Source: Paludibacteraceae bacterium
GTDB lineage: Bacteria > Bacteroidota > Bacteroidia > Bacteroidales > Paludibacteraceae
DNA length: 64,000 nucleotides
Direction of reading: 5' to 3'
Assembly: GCA_024401555.1 (NCBI GenBank)
Contig: JAKSKV010000001.1
Coordinates: forward strand, 62,001-126,000
Below, in pieces: positions 44,237 to 52,654 of the stretch. Each line of letters begins with the position of its first letter. Position 1 is the stretch's first letter. The translations under genes were made by a program, and so were the position numbers. The notes beneath the pieces were generated by a model. That model saw only the letters and a program-made list of their open reading frames with translations. It ran no database searches and was not told the DNA's origin.

Positions 44237-44893
44237 TTATTTCAATTTCAAAGCGGCAGTGTTGTTCTTGATGAAATCATTCTCCAAGTCGCGGAGTTTG
44301 TTCTCGTTCTTGATCACCTCTTGCTTTGACTTCTCCAAATCAGCCTTAGCCTTTTCGATGTTTGCCAAATCCTTTTGGTATCCACCGCGGATATCCTTGA
44401 TCTGCTCGTCGGAAATGATGCGTACGGCGTGCATGAAGTTGCCATTGAATACTGGGTCTGTGCTGCTGGCGATCATCACACCTCTGTCTGGCATAACGGT
44501 GATGAAGTTGAATGTGCCATCCTCGTTGATGTGTTGAACGATACCCATTGTGTTGATCTCCTTTGGATTCAATGCGTTGGAGAAGAATACAACGTCTCCT
44601 CTCTTCATCTTCTTAGGAGCGGTGATCTTTTTGCTGTAAGAACCCAATGCGCTTTGGTCGCCAGGTACATCGATACCCACTTGTCTGAATGCGAAATTCA
44701 CCAATCCCGGATTGTCGTAAGCGTCCTCGCCGCTTGCGCCAGCCGCATAAGGTTTTTGTTGTTGGTTCAATACGGTTGCCATCATAGCGTCGATGGTCGA
44801 ACAAGGTGCATTCATCACGTCCGCTCTTGTAGCGGCGAATGCGGAAGTGCAAGCCATTAGGGCTGCAGCCAAAATCACATTACATTTCATCAT
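44237..44893 (-). CDS. Exported NlpC/P60-fold protein, apparently catalytically inactive
   Basis: The 218-aa protein has a signal peptide (cleavage near AFAA, residue 21), an NlpC/P60-like domain (about 30-155) and a C-terminal coiled coil (about 165-215). The domain shows the family scaffold: KPYAAGASGEDAYDNPGLVNF in place of the usual Y..GG...fDCSGLV, then FAFRQVGIDVPGDQSALG and MKRGDVVFFSN. The nucleophile position (DCSG) reads DNPG, and the usual HVGI reads TMGI, so the Cys and probably the His are gone. A binding or scaffolding role in the periplasm is inferred. Its transcript ends at a terminator before the three-gene coiled-coil set. A 5-bp hairpin (44929-44945) lies in its leader. Confidence 0.78.
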   Translation of the reverse strand: MMKCNVILAAALMACTSAFAATRADVMNAPCSTIDAMMATVLNQQQKPYAAGASGEDAYDNPGLVNFAFRQVGIDVPGDQSALGSYSKKITAPKKMKRGDVVFFSNALNPKEINTMGIVQHINEDGTFNFITVMPDRGVMIASSTDPVFNGNFMHAVRIISDEQIKDIRGGYQKDLANIEKAKADLEKSKQEVIKNENKLRDLENDFIKNNTAALKLK

Positions 44894-45047
44894 ATATTCC
44901 TTTTTGTAGTTAATGTTATTTTATTAGGGGGCTTCTAATGAGCCCTGATTTAATTTACAATCCTCGAGACGCGAAATTATGCTTTTCGCATGAATTAACC
45001 ATATATTTATGACGGGAAAATTGTGATGACGTCTCTCTCTTGGACGG

Positions 45048-45788
45048 TTAGAACTCCAACCTGAAATTCTTCAAGGTCTTCATCTCCTCATATTTTTGCG
45101 GGATGAATCTCCATTTTTTGTTCTTGGACCTGCCGCTTTTGACACCTTCTCCCTTTGAACCTTGTGCGGATGACGCCTTCTTCTCGTTGGATGGCGACTC
45201 TTCCAAAATGCCCAATTGGATGATCTTCTTTTGGAAGTTGCGTCGGTCGAACTTTACGCCGAGGATCGATTCGTAGAGACGTTGCAGATCAGGCATGGAG
45301 AACTCCTCCTCCAAGAGGTCGAATCCGATTGGCTCGAAATGGATCTTCTCCTTCAAGGCGATCAAAGCCTTTCTGAATATGTAATCGTGGTCGAAGGCCA
45401 ATCTTGGGATGTCGTTCAATTTGAACCAACGGGCCTCGGATGCGTCGTCGCCGCCGATTACCTCCGATTTTTTCACCAAGGCGAAGTAGGCGATGGTGAT
45501 CACACGCTCCCTCGGATCTCTGTCCACCTCTGTGAAGGTGTGGAATTGCTCCAAGTGTTCGGGCGTCAAGTCGGTTTCCTCTTTGAGTTCCCTCAGTGCG
45601 CATTGTTCTGCGGATTCGTCCATTTTTAGGAATCCACCAGGGAATGCCCACGCCCCTTTAAATGGCTCCACGCCTCTTTGCACAAGTAGCACGTTCAACT
45701 CTTTCCCGTCGAAACAGAAAATCACACAGTCAGTGGTGACTGCTGGGTGTGGGTGCTTGTAACTGTACGCTGTCTCTTTCTCACTCAT
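45048..45788 (-). CDS. Nudix hydrolase with C-terminal winged helix (NrtR/AraR-like)
   Basis: The 246-aa protein has a Nudix domain (about 12-150) with the complete box GGFLKMDESAEQCALRELKE followed by ET-DL (G-x5-E-x7-REUxEE). A winged-helix region follows (about 155-200, MPDLQRLYESILGVKFDRR), the architecture of NrtR and the Bacteroides regulator AraR. A basic Ser/Lys/Gly-rich linker and tail end the protein. With an intact Nudix box it may hydrolyse ADP-ribose-like substrates, or bind a ligand and regulate transcription. It starts 22 bp before, and on the same strand as, the end of the ABC exporter gene. No sugar operon is adjacent to suggest a target. Confidence 0.85.
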   Translation of the reverse strand: MSEKETAYSYKHPHPAVTTDCVIFCFDGKELNVLLVQRGVEPFKGAWAFPGGFLKMDESAEQCALRELKEETDLTPEHLEQFHTFTEVDRDPRERVITIAYFALVKKSEVIGGDDASEARWFKLNDIPRLAFDHDYIFRKALIALKEKIHFEPIGFDLLEEEFSMPDLQRLYESILGVKFDRRNFQKKIIQLGILEESPSNEKKASSAQGSKGEGVKSGRSKNKKWRFIPQKYEEMKTLKNFRLEF

Positions 45789-45810
45789 AATCTATCTGGT
45801 ATTTGACAGT

Positions 45811-47610
45811 TTATTTGTTGTCTCCTTCAATCGTTCTGGAGATCTTTTCGATATTCAAACTTCTTGCGGAGGCATCTACGATCTCTTTGTAGATACCGCC
45901 TTGTTTGTAAACCTCATCTGGATTACCTCCCTGTTCCACGCGACCATTCTTCAAAGCGTAGATGATGTCGCTATCGATGATCTGCGAAATGCTGTGCGAG
46001 ATGATGATGACGGTTCTGTTCTTCTTGATGGCGTCGATGCTGTTCTTAATCTGCTCCGTGGCGATGGCGTCCAAACTTGCGGTTGGCTCGTCGAGGAAGA
46101 TGATCGGTGGATTTTTCAGGAACATACGCGCGATCGCGATGCGTTGCTGTTGGCCACCGGAAAGGAGTGTGGCCTTGCTGTCGAATTGGTTAGGCAACGC
46201 CATGACTTGGTCGTAAAGATAGGCCTTCTTCGCTGCCTCGTGAACCTCCTCGATGGTGGCGTTCGGGTTTCCGTAGAGAATGTTCTCCGCGATGCTGCCG
46301 TCGAAGATGTGGTTCTTTTGAAGCACCAATCCGATGTTGTCGCGAAGGAATTTTGTGTCGTATTCGCTGATGTCCACGCCGTCCAATTTGATGCTTCCGC
46401 AGTCTGGCGTGTAGAACTTGTCCAATAGGTTGACGATGGTGCTTTTGCCTGCTCCGGAGAGACCAACGAATGCGGTGATTTTCCCGCTCTCCACCTTCAT
46501 GTTGATGTTATGGAGCGCCTTTGTCCCGTTAGGGTAGGTGAAGTCCACGCCCGAAATCTCGAAGTCACCCTTGATATGCGCTGGTTTGTAGGATCCGGTA
46601 GGCTCCACCTCGTTGTCCGACTTCAGAATGTCGAAGAATCCCTCCGCGTAGATGAGCGCGTCGTTCATGTCGTCGTAGATGCGGTGCAGTTGATGGATAG
46701 GCGCCACGACGTTGTTGAACAACATGACGTGGTACATGATTTTTCCGATGGTCATGCCTGGGTAGTCGTCCAATACCAAGTAGGCGGTGAGGATGATGAT
46801 CAGTACCGTTCCGATCTGTTGCATGAAGCTTTTGAGACCTTCGAAGAGGAAGCTGATTTTTCTTGTCTCGGTTTGGTTGTTGGTCACCTGGTTTTGAATC
46901 TCCAATTGCTTGTCGCCCTCGATGCGCTCCCTGTTGAACGATTTGATGACATTGATGGATTCGATGATGTTCATGATGCCGTGGCTCTTCATCTCACGGT
47001 ATTGACGCATGTCGCGGCGCCAGTTCTTCAACTTTTGAGTCTGTTTGTAGGTGATGAAGAAATAGATCGGCATGATGAATAGGGCGGTGAGTCCCACCCA
47101 GACATTGGCCTTGAACATCAATATAAGCGCCAAAATCGCACTGGTGAAGAGTGGCAGGAGATCGATGAAGAAGTTCTGCACGGTTCTGGATAGACTGGCC
47201 ACGCCTTGGTCGATACGGGTTTGCAGTTTGCCCGCTTCGTTGTTGTTGGCGGTGAAGAAGGCGATTCGGAAAGTAAGTACCTTCTCGATGACCGCCTGCG
47301 CCAAATCTTTGGAGACATAGATGCGCATCTTCTCGCCGAAGAATCGTTGCGCGAAGGTGATGACGGCCGATAAAACCTCCTTGCCCAATAGGACAATGGC
47401 TACGAAAGTGACGATTTTCACAGCCTCCGCACCCCATTTCCCGCCAGCTTGCAGGTGTGCGTTGATGGAATCGACGGTCCAGTCCAAGACAATCGCGTTT
47501 ACCTGTGCCATAAGAGAGCCGATGAGCGTCAGCAGTAATGTCGCCAAAACCAACCATTTGTATGGCATTACAAACGGTTTTATGCTCTTAAATAATTGTA
47601 TTAGTCCCAT
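45811..47610 (-). CDS. ABC exporter, fused permease and ATPase
   Basis: The 599-aa half-transporter has six transmembrane helices (about 1-320) and a C-terminal ATPase with Walker A GLSGAGKST (about 386-394), signature LSGGQQQRIAIARMF, Walker B IIFLDEPTAS and the H-loop IIISHS. It resembles the MsbA/multidrug exporter class and would act as a homodimer at the inner membrane. The substrate (lipid, drug or peptide) cannot be told. Start MGLIQLF (47610) was chosen, with MHIMG 9 bases upstream as an alternative. The Nudix gene follows downstream after 22 bp, and yidC lies divergent. Confidence 0.9.
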   Translation of the reverse strand: MGLIQLFKSIKPFVMPYKWLVLATLLLTLIGSLMAQVNAIVLDWTVDSINAHLQAGGKWGAEAVKIVTFVAIVLLGKEVLSAVITFAQRFFGEKMRIYVSKDLAQAVIEKVLTFRIAFFTANNNEAGKLQTRIDQGVASLSRTVQNFFIDLLPLFTSAILALILMFKANVWVGLTALFIMPIYFFITYKQTQKLKNWRRDMRQYREMKSHGIMNIIESINVIKSFNRERIEGDKQLEIQNQVTNNQTETRKISFLFEGLKSFMQQIGTVLIIILTAYLVLDDYPGMTIGKIMYHVMLFNNVVAPIHQLHRIYDDMNDALIYAEGFFDILKSDNEVEPTGSYKPAHIKGDFEISGVDFTYPNGTKALHNINMKVESGKITAFVGLSGAGKSTIVNLLDKFYTPDCGSIKLDGVDISEYDTKFLRDNIGLVLQKNHIFDGSIAENILYGNPNATIEEVHEAAKKAYLYDQVMALPNQFDSKATLLSGGQQQRIAIARMFLKNPPIIFLDEPTASLDAIATEQIKNSIDAIKKNRTVIIISHSISQIIDSDIIYALKNGRVEQGGNPDEVYKQGGIYKEIVDASARSLNIEKISRTIEGDNK

Positions 47611-47636
47611 AATATGCAAATGTATATTATTTTTTT

Positions 47637-47644
47637 TACCTTTG
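47637..47644 (+). promoter_or_regulatory. Candidate -7 element for yidC
   Basis: TACCTTTG is a perfect TAnnTTTG match, 89 bp before the yidC ATG. No convincing -33 TTTG is found upstream. Confidence 0.45.
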
Positions 47645-47732
47645 CAAAATTAAAAAATGGGTTCGGGCGCTGAGAGGAAAGTGCCTCCGTAAATTGAAAT
47701 TAAAAAAGAATATAAATTTAATAAAGCATAAA

Positions 47733-49754
47733 ATGGATAAGAATACGATTACAGGGTTCGTCCTGATGTTTGCTATCCTATTTGGATTCTCTTATTTTAA
47801 CAGACCTTCTAAAGAGCAATTGGAGGCTCGTCGACACTACCAGGATTCTATTCGTCAAGCGGAGGAAGATATGCGTCAGGCAGAACTGTCCGCGAAATTA
47901 TTCAACGACTCCATCGCGGCTTTGTCGGAAGACGATTCCCTCAAACAAATTAAGTCTTCGGAAAAATATGGTGAGTTCCGTGCGGGTGGCGTGAACGCGA
48001 AGCGTAATGTGGTGTTGGAGAATGATTTGGTGAAGATCAATTTCTCCACATTGGGTGCCCAAGCCGAAAGTGTCGTGCTCAAGAAGTTTGAGAATAAGGA
48101 GAAGAATGAGTTGACGCTCTTCAATGGTGAGGAGGCGAAATTTAATTTGGAGTTGCACACCGCCAGCAACCGTCTCTTGCATACTGCGGATATGAATTTT
48201 GCGGTGGCCTCTTCCAACGACACCTCTGTTGTTTTCTCATTGGCGTCCACTAATGGTGGTAGCCTTGATTTCCGATATGTTCTTCCTAAGGATAGTTATA
48301 TGCTTCAATTCTCGGTTGAGGCGAATGGCTTGTCGGGCTCGTTGGATGGTTCGATGAATAAACTCATCGCGTCTTGGGTGATGGATATCCCTCAGCAGGA
48401 AAAGGGTCGTGAGTTCGAGGATCGTTACGCGCAGTTGTATTTCTATACGCCTGAGGATGGCCGTGATTATTTGAGCGAGAATGGCAATGACGAGAAGTCG
48501 GTTGAGGATCCTGTCCGTTGGGTGGCTTTCAAAGATCAATATTTCTCCAGTATCCTCATTGCGGATGGTAATTTAATGGAGAATACGATGTTGAAGTCCT
48601 CTCAATTGAGCGACTCCCTTCACTTGAAGAAATATATGATGCAGACAGAGGTGCCATTTGCGTCGGGAAAGGCTAATTTCAGATTTTTCTATGGTCCGAA
48701 CAGCTACAAATTGTTGAAGTCGTTCAACAAGGGAACCAGTGGCGACGAGAAGTTGAATTTGCACCGTTTGCTTACCCTCGGTTTCTCTTTGATTCGATGG
48801 GTGAACCAATTCTTCATCATTCCGTTGTTCGACTTCCTTGGTTCGATTGTCGGCAATTACGGTTTGGTGATTCTCTTGTTGACCATCGTGGTGAAATTGT
48901 TCTTGACGCCGTTCACGTACAAATCATACCTCTCATCCGCCAAGATGCGTGTCTTGAAGCCTGAGATTGATGAGTTGAATACGAAATACGCGGATTTGTC
49001 ACCTATGGAGCGTAGCCAAAAGGTGCAGGAGTTTTATAAGGATGCAGGTGTTAATCCTGCTGGCGGTTGCTTGCCGATGTTGCTCTCTATGCCGTTCTTG
49101 ATGGCGGTTTATTTCTTCATCCCTCTGGCGATTGAGTTGAGACACGTCCCATTCCTTTGGGCCGATGACCTCTCTTCTTACGATGCGATCATCTCTTGGG
49201 GATATGACTTGCCGTTTATCGGTGACCACTTGAGCCTTTTCTGTGTCTTGTTTACTGTGGTGAATGTCATCTATACCAAGTTTAATATGCAGATGAACGC
49301 AAGTTCTTCGATGGCCGGCGGTGAGGCGATGGAGCAGCAGATGAAGATGATGAAGTATATGATGTATTTCATGCCGGTGATGTTCTTCTTCTGGTTTAAC
49401 AAAATCGCATCAGGTTTGACCTACTACTATTTCATCTCTTTGCTCCTAACCATTGTTCAAACATTGGTGATCCGTAAATCTATCAATGAGAAGAAGCTTT
49501 TGGCGAACATCGAGGAGCATCGCAAGACGAGACTTGCCGAGAAGCAGTCGAGAGAAAAGGCTGACCGTATGAACAAACAGACTGGCTCCGAGGTGATCAG
49601 CGCCATTGACAGTACGATGAATGTGGCGGAGGATAATTCGTTTATGGGCCGTGTGAGAAAGAAGATGATGGAAGTTCAAAACCAGATGGTCGAGGCACAA
49701 AAACAGGCTGAGGAAATGAGGAAGAACCAGAATGGGGGAAATGATAAGAAGTAA
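47733..49754 (+). CDS. yidC: Membrane protein insertase YidC
   Basis: The 673-aa protein has an N-terminal transmembrane helix (about 6-22), a large periplasmic domain (about 60-345) and the conserved insertase core of five helices (about 360-600), with YGLVILLLTIVVKLFLTPFTY and the Met-rich loop of MKMMKYMMYFMPVMFF. It inserts and folds inner-membrane proteins. The C-terminal tail is Lys/Gln-rich (NQMVEAQKQAEEMRKNQNGG) and may bind ribosomes. ATG 47733 gives the standard N-terminus; an upstream in-frame ATG at 47694 is less likely. The symporter gene follows after 9 bp. Confidence 0.94.
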   Translation: MDKNTITGFVLMFAILFGFSYFNRPSKEQLEARRHYQDSIRQAEEDMRQAELSAKLFNDSIAALSEDDSLKQIKSSEKYGEFRAGGVNAKRNVVLENDLVKINFSTLGAQAESVVLKKFENKEKNELTLFNGEEAKFNLELHTASNRLLHTADMNFAVASSNDTSVVFSLASTNGGSLDFRYVLPKDSYMLQFSVEANGLSGSLDGSMNKLIASWVMDIPQQEKGREFEDRYAQLYFYTPEDGRDYLSENGNDEKSVEDPVRWVAFKDQYFSSILIADGNLMENTMLKSSQLSDSLHLKKYMMQTEVPFASGKANFRFFYGPNSYKLLKSFNKGTSGDEKLNLHRLLTLGFSLIRWVNQFFIIPLFDFLGSIVGNYGLVILLLTIVVKLFLTPFTYKSYLSSAKMRVLKPEIDELNTKYADLSPMERSQKVQEFYKDAGVNPAGGCLPMLLSMPFLMAVYFFIPLAIELRHVPFLWADDLSSYDAIISWGYDLPFIGDHLSLFCVLFTVVNVIYTKFNMQMNASSSMAGGEAMEQQMKMMKYMMYFMPVMFFFWFNKIASGLTYYYFISLLLTIVQTLVIRKSINEKKLLANIEEHRKTRLAEKQSREKADRMNKQTGSEVISAIDSTMNVAEDNSFMGRVRKKMMEVQNQMVEAQKQAEEMRKNQNGGNDKK

Positions 49755-49763
49755 TCTCTTCGT

Positions 49764-51185
49764 ATGGTAATAGCGGTCTTAATTGCCTATTTATGTGTAT
49801 TAGTGCTCGTCTCGAAGCGGATGGGCGGAAATGATAGCGACGCCGATTTCTTTCTGGGGAATCGGCGTTCGCCTTGGTGGGCGGTGGCCATTGGTATGGT
49901 AGGCGCCTCCGTCTCTGGCGTCTCCTTTGTCTCTGTGCCTGGTTGGGTGCCAGCCACCTCCTTCACCTATATGCAGATGGTGTTGGGATTCCTTTTAGGC
50001 TATGTAGTGGTGGCTTATGTCTTGCTCCCTATTTATTACAAGTCGGGTAACGTCTCGATCTATTCGGTTCTCTCCGCACGATTGGGTGGGGTGGGGCGTC
50101 TGACCGGAGCGATATTCTTCTTGGTCAATAAGTTGTTGGGTGCCTCCGTCAAGTTTTACGTGGCAGCCTTTGTCCTGTTTCAAATGGCGGATCTGCAGTG
50201 GCTTCCCTATCCGTTTTTTGTGGTGCTGTGTCTTCTCTTTGTCTATCTATATACCTATAAGAGCGGGATTAAGGCGGTGGTGTGGACCGACCTTTTGCAG
50301 ACGTTGGTCATGGTGCTAACGTTGGTGCTCCTGCTTCGTGCGGTGCTTGCCGCCATGGGGATGGACTTTGTGGAGGGTATCCGTTTCGTGAGGGAGTCTT
50401 CCTATTCGCAAATCTTCCAATGGGAGGATTGGAGTAGCCGTAACTATTTTTGGAAGCAGTTTGTCAGTGGAGCCTTTGTGGTGGTGGTGATGACTGGCTT
50501 GGACCAGGATATGATCCAAAAGAACCTTTCGTGTCGTTCTTTGCGTGAGGCGCAGCGTAATATGATGTCCTATGCCTTTATCTTTATTCCAGTCAATCTG
50601 CTCTTCTTGATGTTGGGATTGTTGATCGCTTCCCATTATGGGATGGATACTTTGCCTGCTGTTGGCGATGGGTTGTTGCCCTATTTTGTGAAGGAGTCTG
50701 GCGCTTTGGCGATGGTCTGCTTCTCCGTGGGAATGTTGGCCTCATCGCTCTCCAGCGTCGATTCGGCGATGACGGCGATGACCACCTCGTTTCTCAATGA
50801 TGTGTTGCGGCGGGAGGGAGCGTGTGATGCCTCGTTCCGCCATAAGATACATTTGGGTGTGGCGGTCTGCGTAGGTGTGTTGGTGGTGCTTCTGGATTTT
50901 ATGCGCAACAACCACGCCATAGATTTGATTTATCAGTTGGTCTCCTATCTGTACGGTCCGTTGTTGGGAATGTTCGCGTTCTGCCTTTTCCACAAGAAGG
51001 CTCGTCTGGAGAGCCGATGGGTGGCTGCGGTGGCTCTCTTGTCTCCGATTCTCTCCTATTGGGTATCAATAAAAATTCGTACCGCATTCTCTTACGAGAT
51101 GGGGTACGAACTCTTACTTTTAAATGGTCTTCTGACCTATGTGGGTATCCTCTTGGTCTCCCTTATTTCAAGCAGAAAGATCTGA
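49764..51185 (+). CDS. Sodium:solute symporter (SSS family)
   Basis: The 473-aa protein has about 13 transmembrane helices and the SSS landmarks: an early FFLGNRRSPWWAVAIGM segment (about 29-45), GASVSGVSFVSVPGW, and LASSLSSVDSAMTAMTTSFLN (about 325-345) near the sodium site. It couples sodium entry to uptake of a solute, which cannot be specified. It begins 9 bp after yidC. Its last 23 bp overlap the 3' end of the convergent lipoprotein gene. Confidence 0.9.
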   Translation: MVIAVLIAYLCVLVLVSKRMGGNDSDADFFLGNRRSPWWAVAIGMVGASVSGVSFVSVPGWVPATSFTYMQMVLGFLLGYVVVAYVLLPIYYKSGNVSIYSVLSARLGGVGRLTGAIFFLVNKLLGASVKFYVAAFVLFQMADLQWLPYPFFVVLCLLFVYLYTYKSGIKAVVWTDLLQTLVMVLTLVLLLRAVLAAMGMDFVEGIRFVRESSYSQIFQWEDWSSRNYFWKQFVSGAFVVVVMTGLDQDMIQKNLSCRSLREAQRNMMSYAFIFIPVNLLFLMLGLLIASHYGMDTLPAVGDGLLPYFVKESGALAMVCFSVGMLASSLSSVDSAMTAMTTSFLNDVLRREGACDASFRHKIHLGVAVCVGVLVVLLDFMRNNHAIDLIYQLVSYLYGPLLGMFAFCLFHKKARLESRWVAAVALLSPILSYWVSIKIRTAFSYEMGYELLLLNGLLTYVGILLVSLISSRKI

Positions 51186-51669
51186 TGATGTGATCCGCTG
51201 TGTCTTTTTCAGCCTTGTCGGCAGCGGCACACTCCACACCGTAAAATAGATTGTCTTTGAAAGCCAACTTCATGAGCGACTCGTAGAAAGTGGAGTTCTC
51301 GCTCTCTTTTTCGCCACTGGTGAAGTGGAGGATGATGGCGCCGTCGTCGGTGTTCTCCCTCTTCTGCAATTGGAAGTTGATGATGCTCTCTTCGAAATCT
51401 TTGATTCTGGAATCCGTGAAAGCCTCCAGTGTCCTCTCGTTTTCAGGCACGCTGTCGAGAAGTCTGGTCCTGACGGCAATCATTTGTCCACCTTCGGCTC
51501 CGTAAGCGGCGAAAGGAACCACTTCGAAGGCGTTCTCCACCGATTCCCAGGTCTTAGGGTACTCTATGTGAAAAGCTTGGTTGTCGTAAGCCGTGTAGGC
51601 GTTCTCCTTTTTACATCCTGAGATGAAGATGGTTAGTGCGGCGGATGCCAATAATGCCTTGTTTCTCAT
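51163..51669 (-). CDS. Small lipoprotein, unknown
   Basis: The 168-aa protein has a lipoprotein signal (MRNKALLASAALTIFISGC, Cys19). The mature part looks like a compact alpha/beta domain (FHIEYPKTWESVENAFEVVP and GAEGGQMIAVRTRLL), reminiscent of PsbP/Mog1-like folds, though I cannot assign it. The start was set at 51669 because longer in-frame starts run through the promoter and terminator region. A -7 element lies at 51718-51725. Confidence 0.78.
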   Translation of the reverse strand: MRNKALLASAALTIFISGCKKENAYTAYDNQAFHIEYPKTWESVENAFEVVPFAAYGAEGGQMIAVRTRLLDSVPENERTLEAFTDSRIKDFEESIINFQLQKRENTDDGAIILHFTSGEKESENSTFYESLMKLAFKDNLFYGVECAAADKAEKDTADHIIRSFCLK

Positions 51670-51717
51670 ATTTGTCAATTTTGTTATTCCTCTATTCTTG
51701 GTAATTGCTCTGGTACG

Positions 51718-51725
51718 CAAAGATA
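51718..51725 (-). promoter_or_regulatory. -7 element for the 51163-51669 lipoprotein gene
   Basis: The minus strand reads TATCTTTG, a perfect TAnnTTTG match, 49 bp before the ATG and directly downstream of a minus-strand terminator. Confidence 0.5.
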
Positions 51726-51737
51726 TGAATTTTATGT

Positions 51738-51774
51738 AAAAAAAGAAGATTCGCCCAGCATTGAACGAATCTTC
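51738..51774 (-). terminator. Minus-strand intrinsic terminator without an obvious gene
   Basis: CGAATCTTC and GAAGATTCG (51766-51774 and 51745-51753) form a perfect 9-bp stem. The A run at 51738-51744 gives seven T residues on the minus strand only. The nearest upstream minus ORF is the doubtful one ending at 51871. Confidence 0.7.
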
Positions 51775-51870
51775 GTATGGACGTCTGCCGTCCTTGATAT
51801 ACTTTAAATATAGGCGACAAAAAAACAATAGTCATGTAGAACTCATTGATTGATATATAGTTTTATACTA

Positions 51871-52071
51871 TCAGTTCTCTTTTGTTTGCCGTCTTGTCAA
51901 TCTCTTGCGAGATGAAACTTTTTGCAGTCTTTGTTCCCATTTCCTGACTACAATATAAGGTGAAAATCTCTGATACGCAACTATTTTACGGACAAAATTC
52001 CATTTTGGGACCATTTTCCTCGTGGCTGGTTTGATAGTGTTTGATTTTGATGAATTCTTGTATTTTGTCAA
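51871..52071 (-). CDS. Doubtful 66-aa very basic ORF
   Basis: The frame opens with TTG at 52071 (the first ATG inside gives 47 aa) and encodes a Lys/Arg-rich peptide with no recognised family. Codon use (AGA, AAA, ATA) is unlike the neighbours. The only support is a minus-strand terminator about 100 bp downstream. It may mark a small protein, a non-coding transcript or nothing. Confidence 0.25.
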   Translation of the reverse strand: MTKYKNSSKSNTIKPATRKMVPKWNFVRKIVAYQRFSPYIVVRKWEQRLQKVSSRKRLTRRQTKEN

Positions 52072-52079
52072 CTGATATG

Positions 52080-52140
52080 TTGTCGCGACAATAATTTAAG
52101 TTTATTTAAGATTGCTGTGTTGTCTAAACAACTAACTTTG
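52080..52140 (+). promoter_or_regulatory. marR promoter with two operator-like inverted repeats
   Basis: A perfect -7 element TAACTTTG (52133-52140) is directly preceded by GTTGTCTAAACAAC (52119-52132, 5-bp arms), which occupies the spacer. A second perfect palindrome, TTGTCGCGACAA, lies at 52080-52091. Both share TTGTC/ACAA half-sites. This fits autorepression by the MarR protein encoded just downstream; that binding is inferred. Confidence 0.6.
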
Positions 52141-52160
52141 CAGTGATAAAAAATAGAACA

Positions 52161-52637
52161 ATGGAAAATTACGTAAAAGATTTAGAGTTGGCTTTCGCTG
52201 TGATAAGCGGTAAGGTTTCGAATGCGATTAACCGCCATTTGGCGCGTTGCATTAAAAAGGCGGGTGAAGATATCACGCCTGAACAGTGGTCTATTTTGAT
52301 GTGTCTATGGGTGAAAATGGATGGTACCAGCCAGACGCAGAACGCCTTGGCGGAGGCTACCTTCCGCGATCGTCCGAGTGTTACCCGACTGATCCAAAAT
52401 ATGGAGAAGCAGGGGTTGGTGGAGCGTGAAACCAGCGAAACGGACAGAAGATCCAACCACATTCATTTGACGGAGAAGGGTGTTAAGTGCCATGATTTGG
52501 TACAGGATGCCACTTTGAGCACGATGAAAACCTGTTTTAAGGGTCTTTCCGATGCTGAGGTTCGGACCGCGATAGATTTGCTTGGACGCGTATTCAACAA
52601 CCTTCGTGAGAGCGAAGAAATGGAGAATGAAAAATAA
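52161..52637 (+). CDS. MarR-family transcriptional regulator
   Basis: The 158-aa protein has the MarR winged-helix fold, with helix-turn-helix segment TQNALAEATFRDRPSVTRLI (about 63-82) and wing GLVERETSETDRRSNHIHLT (about 92-111), including the conserved DRR. Such proteins repress efflux genes and release DNA on binding small phenolic or other ligands. ATG 52161 is preferred over a GTG at 52143, which lies at the predicted transcription start. It heads an operon with the efflux genes, 18 bp upstream of the tolC-like gene. Confidence 0.92.
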   Translation: MENYVKDLELAFAVISGKVSNAINRHLARCIKKAGEDITPEQWSILMCLWVKMDGTSQTQNALAEATFRDRPSVTRLIQNMEKQGLVERETSETDRRSNHIHLTEKGVKCHDLVQDATLSTMKTCFKGLSDAEVRTAIDLLGRVFNNLRESEEMENEK

Positions 52638-52654
52638 TATTGTTTTAGTGTAAG

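Larger units (their letters stand above)
51670..52160. other. 491-bp AT-rich intergenic region with orphan terminator and MarR operator
   Basis: From right to left this region holds the marR promoter and two inverted repeats (52080-52140), a weak minus-strand ORF (51871-52071), a minus-strand terminator (51738-51774) and the -7 element of the lipoprotein gene (51718-51725). Nothing else is recognisable. Confidence 0.7.
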
